From Microglena sp. YARC (lineage: Eukaryota; Chlorophyta; Chlorophyceae; Chlamydomonadales; Chlamydomonadaceae), in assembly GCA_022414725.1 (NCBI GenBank), contig JAJSRW010002112.1, positions 96,579-160,578 of the forward strand: 64,000 nt of DNA. Reading direction: 5' to 3'. This document shows positions 19,101-28,750 of this stretch, piece by piece (position 1 is the stretch's first letter; each line of letters begins with the position of its first letter). The translations under genes and the position numbers were made by a program. The notes under the pieces were generated by a model. That model saw only the letters and a list, made by a program, of their open reading frames with translations. It was not told where the DNA came from and made no database searches.

Positions 19101-22100
19101 CACATGCTTGCCCTTGACTCTACGGGACGCGTGCAAGCATGGGGAAACAACGTTAGAGGCCAGCTCGGAAATAATACTACTAACACTATGTCATTAATTC
19201 CCCTCTTAATCGACAAGACCGCGCGTGACTACCATCCTCGTGTCTTATCGACCGGTCTTGGTTCTCACAAATTGCTAACCAATATCGGCGTTACCTCCAG
19301 TTCCTCCCTCATGGCGGTAGGCACGAATGCTTCCCATCAGATCGGCGATAATACGGCGATCGATAGGTACATTCCCGTCGATGTTGGTGTTGGAAGTTTT
19401 GGAAGTGTCATCATCAGTTCAGCAGAGAGTGTTACGCACAGCGCGATCGCTTTACAAAGCGGTGAAGTCTGGTGCTGGGGTAATAATACATATGGTCAAT
19501 GCGGAACGAATACAGCTGGTGCTGTAATGAGCGTTCCCACTAAAGTCGTTAGTATCACGAATGCAGTCGAAGTCGCATGTGGAAACGGGTTCACATTCGT
19601 ACGCAATGCTGACAATACGGTCATGGCATTCGGTAACAATGCGAGTGGACAATTAGGTGTTGGAATGAGTATTGTTGCAACATCCACATTCACACCTACC
19701 CTTATAAGTGGATTGGTAAGTATCAAACAGATTGCGGCAGGTACATCTCATGCTGCTTCCATCGATGGCTCAGGTACTTTGCGTGTCTGGGGTTCGGGTA
19801 TACTAGGCAAATTGGGATTGGGTGATACTTCTAATAAAGATGTACCCACAATCGTGGATGTGTCCTTATTGGACTTTGCCAAAGCGACACATATCGCTCT
19901 TGGAGGTGATCATACAGTCGTTGTATGTAGCGAATCTAAAAAAGTTTACACAGCAGGTCTGAACGATGTCGGACAATTGGGTCGATCTACTGGATTCGGG
20001 AGTGGTGTGGGTATCAATGCATTTGGTGCAGTGACAGATATGCCTACACCTGCAACGCCTTTGCGTGCAGCTTGTGGTTTGAAACATACTGCATTGCATG
20101 TGTCGAGCGATCGTATCGTTACTTTTGGCGATCGTGGTAATGGACAAACGATCGTTTCGGGTGGCGCTGCATGGATGCCGCAATTAGTGGAAGTTATCGG
20201 GGATGGCGAGGCGGCATACGATGTGCGTGCACTCGTGGCGGGGGGAACGTCTACACACGTGGAAATGCCGCCTATGTTGGAAAATGTGAATGGGTACGGG
20301 AGTGTGCCGCAACGCATCTTGTCTTTGGCAATACAGAAAACATGGGGAAGGAGGAGTGCCTTGCCAACGATTTCGATAATAGGTGATTTCTCCATTATGA
20401 TATCACCGACAGGTAGCATTATCACCTGTGGAGAAAACGGCTTCGGCCAACTAGGAAAAAACACGACATCAACAGGTGCGACGACAACATTACAAACCAT
20501 ATCGAGTAATGGATCTCTGAATGGTAAAACGATCGTGGCCATTGCGTGCAGCGGCAATCACACGCTTGCCCTTGACTCGACGGGACGCGTGCACGCATGG
20601 GGAAGAAACAGTAACGGTCAGCTCGGAAATAATACTACCACTCAATCAAATGTTCCGATTGATGTCTCGAGCTTCGGATCTCTTGTCGGTAAAACGATCG
20701 TGGCTATTGCGGGCGGCTACTATCACACACTTGCCCTTGACTCGACGGGACGCGTGCACGCATGGGGATACAACGGTATCGGCCAGCTCGGAAGAAAAAA
20801 TACTACTGATTCATTAGTGCCGATCGATGTATCGAGCTTCGGATCTCTTGTCGGTAAAACGATCGTGGCTATTGCGGGCGGTCAATATCACACGCTTGCC
20901 CTTGACTCTACGGGACGCGTGCACGCATGGGGAAACAACGGTATCGGTCAGCTCGGAAATAATACTACCACTCAATCATATGTTCCGATCGATGTCTCGA
21001 GCTTCGGATCTCTTGTCGGTAAAACGATCGTGGCTATTGCGGGCGGCTACCATCACACGCTTGCCCTTGACTCGACAGGACGCGTGCACGCATGGGGAAG
21101 TAACGGTTACGGCGAGCTCGGAAATAATACTACCACTCAATCAAATGTTCCGATCGATGTCTCGAGCTTCGGATCTCTTGTCGGTAAAACGATTGTGGCC
21201 ATTGCATTTGGTGCCTTACACATGCTTGCCCTTGACTCGACGGGACGCGTGCACGCATGGGGAAGAAACGTCGAAGGCGAGCTCGGAAAAAACAATACTA
21301 CTGATTCATTAGTGCCAATCGATGTCTCGAGCTTCGGATCTCTTGTCGGTAAAACGATCGTGGCTATTTCGGGCGGGGAAGGTCACACGCTTGCCCTTGA
21401 CTCCACGGGACGCGTGCACGCATGGGGAAGAAACGGTAACGGTCAGCTCGGAAATGGTAGTACTACTAATTCATCAGTCCCTGTTTTAGCGTTCACAACC
21501 GTTACAGAGACGGTCTCAAACTTGTTCGTGAACTTCACAGGCCAACATCGTTGCTTCGTGGACGCGCTCGCTCCAGCACGTCTACGCGATCACGAAGGAC
21601 TTGTTGTCGTCACCGACAAAAACGCATACGCATCCGGTCTTTTAAGAGGACGACAACGCGCCATGACAGTCAACCAAGCCCTACCTCTCGTATCTCTTTC
21701 CAAGGTCCCAAAAGATCCCCGTGCATTCGGTGTGATCTCGCTCACCCAGGACCATCCCGCAGGTTTATCTGCAGCCATCTCAGGAACAGAGCTCCTAAAG
21801 ATCGCAGAACAAGGTGATGTACGTGTCCAAATCAATTCGATCGGCGAAGGATGCATCTGGGTATGTGACGAGACCGGATCAACTATCCATGCAGGTGATT
21901 ACGTCACCACCAGTAGTTTGTCCGGTTACGCGTCTCTCCAAGTATTAGATGATGGAGATGTACCGGATGGTACATTACGAAACTATACGGTCGCAAAACT
22001 CACGATGGATTGTGATTTCTCACAGCCTCTGGTAGATGTTGAAGAAGTACAAAAAGATGAATATGGGAATGTCGTTTTCGATGCAGACGGATCTATCGTG

Positions 22101-22367
22101 TACACGATCGTGACCACGACACAGGGTCCTTCTGTTGTGGACCCAGTTACCGGAGAGACACGTACTGGGGAACCACTCGAAACACCTATTCCAGTGACCG
22201 AACCTGCCTACGAAATGCGCTGGATGACAACCGAAATCGATGCATCCTCAGGTGTATCGATCACGACTCTTATTTCAAAAGAAGATTACGAGAAACGTAA
22301 GTCAGGTGGACAATTAGTCGGTTTGTCACGTGCAGCTTTTGTTGGATGCACTTATCATTGCGGATAA
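16140..22367 (+). pseudogene. giant RCC1-repeat fibre protein, split by two in-frame stops
   Basis: One frame is open from 16140 to 22367 (2,075 codons) apart from TAA at 16392-16394 and TGA at 18630-18632. The first part resembles phage/virus fibre N-termini ('MSFEQDTDTGLFN', then paired 'SNIVP...LG...LY' strands near 16400 and 16760). From about 16970 to 21480 run some two dozen RCC1-type blades (~51 residues) with 'GxNxxGQLG' and 'HTLALDSTGRVHAWG' motifs; those at 18240-19170 and 20520-21450 are almost identical at DNA level. The C-terminal part (about 21700-22050) has 'GDYVTTSSLSGYASLQ' and 'NYTVAKLTMDCDF', like the Peptidase_G2 autoprocessing domain of fibre proteins. The TGA replaces the Gly codon of a repeat (GGA elsewhere); the TAA lies where the sister strand has Ser. 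Probable role: virion surface or host attachment. The part from 18636 on could still be made from a GTG or internal start. Confidence 0.75.
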
Positions 22368-22434
22368 GTGTACGACAACGTTGTTAGAAAATTGGCATTT
22401 ATAAAACTTTTGACAATAATTCAATTATGGACGC

Positions 22435-22866
22435 TACAGTCGGCGGAACAGTAAAATGAAACATCCCAATAAACGGTATAAGGCGTCGACAGACGTTATA
22501 GTGTATGAGTGGATGGTCCTACAAAATGGCCCGTCCAGAAAAGAAACCTCCTTTCATGACGCATTGCACATCAACAAAGACCCCGTGTTCTATTGGGCCA
22601 CGGTACCGGGGAAGAGGCGATCGCTTAAGTGCGGCTGGTCCTTCAATGGACACTCTCGAAAGTACCGACAAAAGAACGATACGGAGTCTGCAGGATGGAG
22701 AGCCGTGATCTGAAAAAGAACCACAATATTCTCGTTAACATCTTGCAATTTGTTGATTCAAAATCGTATTGGTGTTCCACTGCCCCGTGGATTTCTACAC
22801 CATTAGGTTACACCGCAAGGTGTGCCGTACACGAAGCGGTTTCATTTTAGTATTCCGTTGACTGTA
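22435..22866. mobile_element. family-A MITE, copy 3 (432 bp, inverted)
   Basis: Bounded by TACAGTCGGCGGAACAGTAA and ...TATTCCGTTGACTGTA, in the opposite orientation to copies 1 and 2. It is inserted between the two fibre-type genes. Sequence identity with copy 2 is very high, so movement or duplication was recent. Confidence 0.9.
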
Positions 22867-22967
22867 TGCAGCTTCGTTCTCCGATATATTCGATATATCC
22901 TATATATTCAAATAATACCCGTGAAAAAAGTGTGTTTGTATGATAATAATAACGAACAACTGCTGAT

Positions 22968-24244
22968 TTGTTTGTCATGCTTGATGAAGACATCCTCCTA
23001 GTTCGCAGTAACACCGAGCTGCGCGGACATGTCACGGTACCCGCCTCGATTACATCCATCGGTCGATTCTCTTCTTATGGTCCTTCAGTCTTTCACGCCG
23101 GAGCAGCGTTCTCCAATGCACCAACTACATTTGGTGCCAACATCGCATGCAGTTCGATCATCGATGCAAGAGGAGGAAAAGCTGTATCAGGATTCCTATC
23201 GAATGCTGCTCTGACACTTACTGATTCTGGAGGAGGAATGGCATTGTTATCAGCTCCACTCCATTCCACACAAGATGTGCATCTGCAAAAAGAGCTAAAA
23301 GTCCATGGCAATGCGACCTTCGATACACACGTCTCCGTTAACGGCACGCTATACGCGAACAACTTACATTCGTTTCACCAGGTGGAATGATTCAGGTCGG
23401 AGAAGGAGGAGGAGGAGGATACATGGTGATATCCGCATCGAATATCAACGGTATTAGTGGGTTACAAATTACTTCCAATTTGGAAGTGGATGGTCTTACA
23501 ACATTACTAGGTAGAGTCGAATGTAGCTCGATCATCGATGCAAATGGTGGAATCGCTTTATCAGGGTTCCTCTCGAATACTATTCTGACACTTTCTGATT
23601 CTGGAGGAGGAATAGCATTGTTATCTGCTCCACTCCACTCTACACAAGATGTGTATTTGGAAAAAGATCTAAATGTCCAAGGCAATGTGACATTCAACAC
23701 ATTCCAAAGTAGTAACATCTTGATTTCCAATGATGGTGTCCTTCAATTCAGAGGAGGTATGACAATATCATCCTCGAATATCAATGGTATTAATGATTTT
23801 AACATTAATTCCAATTTGGATGTGGGTGGTCTTACGACACTGAATGGGAAGTGTATGTGTCTTGATACATTGACTGTGGGTGTTGGTGTTGGAGATACTG
23901 TTTACCCACTACATATAAAGACAAGTGTGGATAACGTATCCCTGTTCAGTGTGGGCGATGTGGTCATGTACTCCGACATTCGCACCAAGTCGGATGTGCT
24001 CCCGATTCCGGATGCATTGGAACGTGTGGGACGCCTTCGAGGGTATACGTTCATAAAGAATAGTGACGAGACACGTCGTAGTTGTGGTCTCATTGCACAG
24101 GAACTATTGGATGTCTTGCCTGAAGCTGTGCATGCACATCCGGAATCTGGAATGCTGACTGTCGCTTACGGGAATGTAGTGTCTTTACTTGTGAATGCGA
24201 TAAATGAACTTAAGGCACAAGTCGATACTTTATCGTGCACTTAA
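22968..24244 (+). CDS. fibre-type protein with S74-like chaperone end, two overlapping frames
   Basis: Two frames overlap by ATGA at 23387-23390. The first (22968-23390) and second (23387-24244) share internal repeats ('SGFLSN', 'LTLSDSGGGIALLSAPLHST') typical of fibre shafts. The second ends with 'DIRTKSDVLPIPDALERVG', 'GLIAQELLDVLPEAV' and 'VSLLVNAINELK'. This is the Peptidase_S74 / intramolecular chaperone layout, which trimerises fibres and cleaves itself off. The chaperone part looks intact. The junction region reads better as one shaft in the second frame upstream of 23387, so a frameshift near 23365 is likely, though translational coupling is possible. It lies directly after the RCC1 fibre gene, suggesting a virion-surface locus. 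Confidence 0.7.
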
Positions 24245-24373
24245 TGCTTGGAGTGGGCGCATGAATCCCCCTAATTTTCGCATTGCAAGTTCAATGATCA
24301 GACACATATTCGTTTTCTTCTTTGTCAAAGCACGTTCTTCGGATATAAGAAAAAAACGCATATTTTTTGTAAA

Positions 24374-24724
24374 ATGTCTGTAGAAGCTACACATCCACAT
24401 AAAGAAATCATAGACAGGTTTTCCATATTGGCAAGAGAGATGCGACAAGATAGATGTGGCAAGAGAGATGCGGATATATTTGAGGCTTTTAGAATGGTGG
24501 CCTTGCAAAATGACATCGATGTTCTGAATGCGATATGGACTCATTTCCCTACTTCTGTGTGGTCTTGTGCTTCTGGACATGTGGTTCAAGATCTGTATGA
24601 AGAAGAGATGATAGGTACATTAAATGAATTTGCCTTGAAAAGACGGTTTATCATGGGGGGGAAGTGGCAGTACCAAACATTCTCACAAACAGATCCACGA
24701 CTAAACGTGACCTTCGACGATTAA
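24374..24724 (+). CDS. hypothetical protein, 116 residues
   Basis: Starts 'MSVEATHPHKEIIDRFSIL', is mostly helical in composition and ends at a normal stop. No transmembrane segment, no Cys motif and no family recognised. The ATG follows an A/T-rich leader. A minus-strand frame over the same DNA is less coding-like. Confidence 0.5.
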   Translation: MSVEATHPHKEIIDRFSILAREMRQDRCGKRDADIFEAFRMVALQNDIDVLNAIWTHFPTSVWSCASGHVVQDLYEEEMIGTLNEFALKRRFIMGGKWQYQTFSQTDPRLNVTFDD

Positions 24725-24764
24725 TGCGTCGATTTTTAATGATGAATGGTTGTCGGAACCAAGC

Positions 24765-26047
24765 TCAAGAAAACTCAAGGCACGTGTTTCTTGATGACAA
24801 GTACCGCACTGTGCGGTCGCTGGAGCGCACAATGATCGTGCTACCACAGAGAAGCCCCGCATCCACGGTGAACGCATCTATACCCCCGCTCTTTACTAGC
24901 ATCAGAACATCCTCCATCGCGAAGAAGGGTGCAGGCGCGGACAGACCGTAGTACACGCCGGTGCTGGACTCAAACACCACCGAGCACGGAGCGGAACGGA
25001 AGACGGACGAGACGCGGGCAGAGCAAGAGGGACACGAACACGGAGTCCAACACAGGCGCCTTCACTATCACACGCAAATCGGAAGAATCCAATGAAGGAT
25101 CAGGAACAGGAGCAAGAGGAGGAGGTTTAGGCGGCGGAGACATATCAACGGGAGAAGGAGGAGGAGGTTTAGGCGGCGGAGACATATCAACGGGAGAAGG
25201 AGGAGGAGGTTTAGGTGGCGGAGACATATCAACCGGAGCAGGAGGAGGAGGTTTAGGCGGCGGAGACATATCAACGGGAGAAGGAGGAGGAGGTTAAGGT
25301 GGTGGAGACATATCAACCGGAGCAGGAGGAGAAGGTTTAGGCGGCGGAGACATATCAACGGGAGAAGGAGGAGGAGGTTTAGGTGGCGGAGACATATCAA
25401 CCGGAGAAGGAGGAGGAGGTTTAGGCGGCGGAGACATATCAACCGGAGCAGGAGGAGGAGGTTTAGGCGGCGGATACAATGTCGTATCAGAAACTGGCGA
25501 CGAAAAGGAACTCGCATGTTGGGCAGCACGCGTGTGTGAAAGGGTCGTATATGGAGTACGTGCATACAGAGTTGTTGCCGCATAACTTAAATGGAGTATT
25601 GCAAGGGGGGGTCAAGTGTATGCAGAAAACGCTACCCAATATACCGTCGTAGTTAGACTGGATGTTTGTCACAACGATCTCAGCAAAACCAGTGTAGTTG
25701 CGAAAGTAAATTCCGCCACCCTTGCGGACACCGTTGATAGACACAAGATCCACGCTCCCAGAACAAACGTCAACCGTCTTTATGGCAACCTTCTGGAATG
25801 TCCGATGAAGGGCAGTGCAACAGTCGACACCTGTATCAGGAGAGATGCAGGAATGCGGGAGTACAGTGAAACACATTAAATTATCGGAAAAAGAGGGCGC
25901 AAGAACGTATGGACTACTGCTCTGTGAGCTGCAACTCGGCGGTCTGCAACTGCCTGCAGGGAACCTCATGTACGCGCACGCAGGAGATAAAGCAGATAAT
26001 AGGGACGCCAAAGCGAAGCAAACTATTGCCAGTGATCTTGACATCAA
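24765..26047 (-). pseudogene. pherophorin-type extracellular protein, broken
   Basis: The minus strand starts at 26047 with a signal peptide (first ~25 residues, 'LAIVCFALASLLSALSPACA'). A Cys-rich domain follows: 'SPYVL', 'CFTV', 'DCCTALHRTFQKVAI', 'LCGNNSVCTYSIYD' and a closing 'CCPTC'. This is the layout of the pherophorin domain of volvocine algal extracellular-matrix proteins. It ends at 25487 by frameshift; in the next frame a hydroxyproline-type rod of (P)nKPPPP(A/S)PVDMS units (about 24-residue period, roughly 25110-25480) follows, as in pherophorins. Inside the rod one Lys codon AAA has become TAA (near 25293). A C-terminal globular part continues in two frames to 24765. In algae such proteins build the cell wall; here it is probably a captured or flanking host gene. 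Confidence 0.7.
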
Positions 26048-26100
26048 TCAATAAGAAGAAGGCTTACTTACATACATACATACATTTTAAAGTGGGACAC

Positions 26101-26330
26101 AATGGGCGTTCCTGCCTCCCGGCGGATGTAAGGCTGGAACGCCCATTCTGTGTTAAAAACTTATTTGGTGTGAATCGAAAACGACGTGAATTTGTAAACA
26201 ACCTATTTCTCCTTACAGTCAAGAATTCAATGCTATTGAGCTGTGCTTCGCTAAGGTGAAGAAGGACTTTCGTCGTTTGAACTACAGAAATTTAAAAAAA
26301 TCCGCCGGGAGTAAGGAACGCCCATTCCAT
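26101..26330. mobile_element. family-C MITE ends around an IS630 transposase remnant
   Basis: 26101-26149 is a short imperfect palindrome of the family-C end (AATGGGCGTTCC...GGAACGCCCATT), and 26296-26328 is another end (CCGCCGGGAGTAAGGAACGC). Between them (about 26150-26285, plus strand) are codons matching two distant parts of the transposase at 40022-41407: 'FGVNRKRREFVNN' from its N-terminal region, then 'EFNAIELCFAKVKKDFRR' from its last catalytic motif. Some 190 residues between are deleted. Confidence 0.75.
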
Positions 26331-26331
26331 C

Positions 26332-27646
26332 TACAGTTGTTCTCAAATAAAGTGGGACACACCTTATAATCATCCAGACTGCAGATCGTTGCTTTTGGGC
26401 AACGTAGGGGGGTGCAGCAAGTTGAAGAGGTTCTCGAAAATATTCCGAGTCGCCTCTTTGGTAAACCGTTCAACCGTCTGTGTCCCCAAATCAGTATCAG
26501 GTGTTGGTGGGGTTTTCGAGGAGCTTCTCGGCGCGTCTCGGCGAAACGCGAGAGGTCGCTCTCTCCCAAAGACTTGGTGGAGTGTAAGCATCAGGATGTT
26601 CCTGGAAGCGTTCACATCGCGGTCCCAAGTCTTCCCGCAGTGGAGCCTACCGCCGCTATGTTGGCGTGGCGCTCCGCTTTGACTGCTTTTGAAGTGGAGA
26701 ATCTTGTGAATCCGCTTGCGTCCTTCCGTACATTCCCAACCAGTACCGTCTTGCCTCTTACGATGAGTGAGTGCAACCATGTTGCAAAGGCGGGTCTCAC
26801 AGCAGCTGCATCGTTGAGATGTTCTGAACTCATCGACGTCCTCCATGATGACGTTTTCGCGGCTAAGAAGCTCGAACCGAATAGCTTGGAGAGGGCCACA
26901 AGTCCGCCTAGAGATTGGAGTCGCCCCCAGACCTTTCCAATCACCAAAACCGACGAGTACCTTCGTGCTCTTCTCCCTCGGAGCTACGAAGTGAGCAATC
27001 TCAACAATGAGTTTCTGTTTCTTGCAATACCTGCGAAAGCGGAGGTTTCGGTACCCCCTCAAAGCACGATGGGCAAGAAGGATTGGGGCGGCACCCATGT
27101 AGAATCTGGCGTACGCACCAATCTGTTCAGATCTCGGAGAGTCTCTATCCGGAATGACATCACCGAAGATATCAGCCGTTTCGAGGTTCCAAACGTCAGT
27201 TTGACGCTGAGATTTGAAGATCAGACCCTTGCGATAATATTGCGCCGAGCTATACGAATTGGTACTTCCGTTGAGTCCTGTTACCGTCACAATATCAGTA
27301 ACACCAGGGTCTACTGCAGCCACGACCACATCTGCAATATTATTGGATATCGTGGAACGTAAAAGCATGGACAATTCTTTCCTTTTTCGTTTTAAACGCT
27401 TACTTTTACCAGCCTGATCAGCATTGACCCATCTGTGTAGTGAGCTCTTGGACACTTTGTATATATTACAAACCTTCCTCAGACTCCTCAAAAAATATTT
27501 GTAGTGAACCACGGACCTGTATCTGGTTTCAGGGGATATCATTCAAATTATACAGAGTGTCCCAAAATTATTTGAGAACAACTCTATGGTTTCAGGGGAT
27601 ATCATTCAACTTATACAGAGTGTCCCAAAATTTGAGAACAACTGTA
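26332..27646 (-). mobile_element. family-B transposon carrying a Fanzor-like gene
   Basis: Bounded by TIRs of the form TACAGTTGTTCTCAAATAAA followed by GTGGGACAC (left, 26332) and GTGTCCCAAAATTATTTGAG, AACAACT (right). The right end is partly duplicated, with candidate ends at 27586 and 27646. The single gene 26370-27542 fills the element. Shorter relatives in this window are at 4836, 14020-14188, 35175-35791, 45029-45195 and 48529-48566. TA is the likely target, as in Tc1/mariner-IS630 elements. Confidence 0.8.
26370..27542 (-). CDS. transposase HTH joined to Fanzor/TnpB-like RuvC nuclease
   Basis: Uninterrupted, 390 codons. Residues about 10-70 form a helix-turn-helix region ('VCNIYKVSKSSLHRWVNAD') like the N-terminus of IS630/Tc1 transposases. 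It is followed directly by a RuvC-like nuclease of the TnpB/Fanzor type: motif I 'VVAAVDPGVTDIVTVTG' (Asp78), the Fanzor 'VLVGFGDWKGLG' block (~196-206), motif II region 'VIMEDVDEFRTSQRCSCC' (Glu234 or the shifted Glu238, as in eukaryotic Fanzors), a zinc-finger region (Cys245-248 and later Cys), and motif III 'TWDRDVNASRNI' (Asp309). The usual Fanzor N-terminal (REC/wedge) part is absent, so this copy looks like an internal deletion joining transposase start to nuclease core; activity is doubtful. A ~75-residue C-terminal extension covers DNA that is retained in solo copies and may double as guide RNA sequence. Confidence 0.75.
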   Translation of the reverse strand: MISPETRYRSVVHYKYFLRSLRKVCNIYKVSKSSLHRWVNADQAGKSKRLKRKRKELSMLLRSTISNNIADVVVAAVDPGVTDIVTVTGLNGSTNSYSSAQYYRKGLIFKSQRQTDVWNLETADIFGDVIPDRDSPRSEQIGAYARFYMGAAPILLAHRALRGYRNLRFRRYCKKQKLIVEIAHFVAPREKSTKVLVGFGDWKGLGATPISRRTCGPLQAIRFELLSRENVIMEDVDEFRTSQRCSCCETRLCNMVALTHRKRQDGTGWECTEGRKRIHKILHFKSSQSGAPRQHSGGRLHCGKTWDRDVNASRNILMLTLHQVFGRERPLAFRRDAPRSSSKTPPTPDTDLGTQTVERFTKEATRNIFENLFNLLHPPTLPKSNDLQSG

Positions 27647-27647
27647 T

Positions 27648-27725
27648 ACAGAGTGTCCCTCTGTACCTGTCACAGAACATTCTTTCTAGAAAATCCACAT
27701 TATTTTATGTGCCTAGATGAGCATC
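27648..27725 (-). pseudogene. small IS630-like transposase remnant
   Basis: About 75 bp resembles part of the IS630-type remnant at 52900-53222 (ACCTGTCACAGAACATTCTT... TTCTAGAAAATCCACATT... TTTTATGTG), with internal deletion. Only short peptide matches remain. Confidence 0.5.
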
Positions 27726-27773
27726 ATGAAAAAAACTAACAATCTAGCAAACATGGCAATCTCCTTGTCTAGC

Positions 27774-27795
27774 TTTAGGGTTTAGGGTTTAGGTT
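27774..27795. repeat. telomere-like (TTTAGGG)n tract
   Basis: Reads CTTTAGGGTTTAGGGTTTAGG, about three units of the plant/green-algal type telomere repeat, in gene-free DNA between transposon debris and a dispersed repeat. Too short to be a functional telomere. Confidence 0.7.
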
Positions 27796-28324
27796 TCACG
27801 ATTCCTCGCGAGATAGGCATTTATAGTCTGTAGCTATCTATCATCATCATCAGTTGATTTAAAGAGAGCCACCATGCATGGATATATTGTCCTAAGAGTG
27901 TGTATATGGTTAGATGTGATTGAAAACAAGCTGAAGCCAAGAGGAAGGGAGTAGAAATGGAATTGAGAGTGTCGCGGTAGGTTATTGCTGACCTAAACCC
28001 CTGGTGTTACACCCTGAGCAGGTACCTGAGGAAGCATTTCTCAAGAGAGAGAGTCACCCTGCCTCAAAATGTTTCCTCCCAAAACTTTGTAAGCGCTCAG
28101 ATGATATGCATACTGAGTTGTGGCCAAGGGGACAAGAGTAGAGCACGAGTATGGAAGTCCCACAGAACGAAAAGCTGACCAGAAGGAAGCATAACCCACA
28201 TAGCAGAATGTTTGGGTGAGCATGCCACTTACTATAGACTAACGCAGCCTAAGAATAGGCCTACAACACCTTAGGGTAGCCTGGAAAAGCATAAACATAG
28301 CCTGGAACAGCCTGGAACAACATG
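27796..28324. other. gene-free DNA with an old dispersed repeat
   Basis: About 27896-28025 is a diverged copy of the 162-bp repeat of 7694-8041. Around 28255-28330 the words 'agcctggaa' recur several times. No gene supported. Confidence 0.55.
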
Positions 28325-28750
28325 GAAAAAATTAGACCGAAAGGGAGTGAAATAGACGGACTTATGCTATAATAAATGTCCAGTCCATCATTCTTTGATG
28401 GACTGGACATTTTGTAGAACCATCAACTCATACTGTTACGCTGAATCTAGTGCTCCATCTAGCAGAAATCGTTGAAATCATCTTGTAAGGATATTGTGTC
28501 AATTTCTCCACAATTCCTCTTGCAATTCTTGAACATGGAAAAAATTAGGCCGAAAGGGAGTGAAATAGACGGAATTATGCTATAATAAATGTCCAGTCCA
28601 TCATTCTTTGATGGACTGGACATATGTAGAACCATCAACTCATACTGTTACGCTGAATCTAGTGCTCCATCAAGCAGAAATCGTTGAAATCATCTTGTAA
28701 GGATATTGTGTCAATTTCTCCACAATTCCTCTTGCAATTCTTGAACATGG
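28325..28750. repeat. 213-bp tandem duplication with strong hairpin
   Basis: Two near-identical units. Each contains a perfect 15-bp stem, ATGTCCAGTCCATCA / TGATGGACTGGACAT, with a 5-base loop (28376-28410 and 28589-28623). It is followed by a segment (TGTAGAACCATCAACTCATAC) related to the inside of family-A MITEs. The hairpins could stop transcription or mark transcript ends for the minus-strand gene that begins upstream at 30330, but this is inference. Confidence 0.85.

Noticed and set aside
22456..22850. Frames of 67-85 codons inside family-A MITEs, conserved among copies
   Set aside because: Conserved only because the copies are recent duplicates; no domain and several overlapping frames are equally open.
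26412..27362. 316-codon plus-strand frame opposite the Fanzor-like gene
   Set aside because: No motif, while the minus strand holds RuvC motifs and a zinc finger in order.
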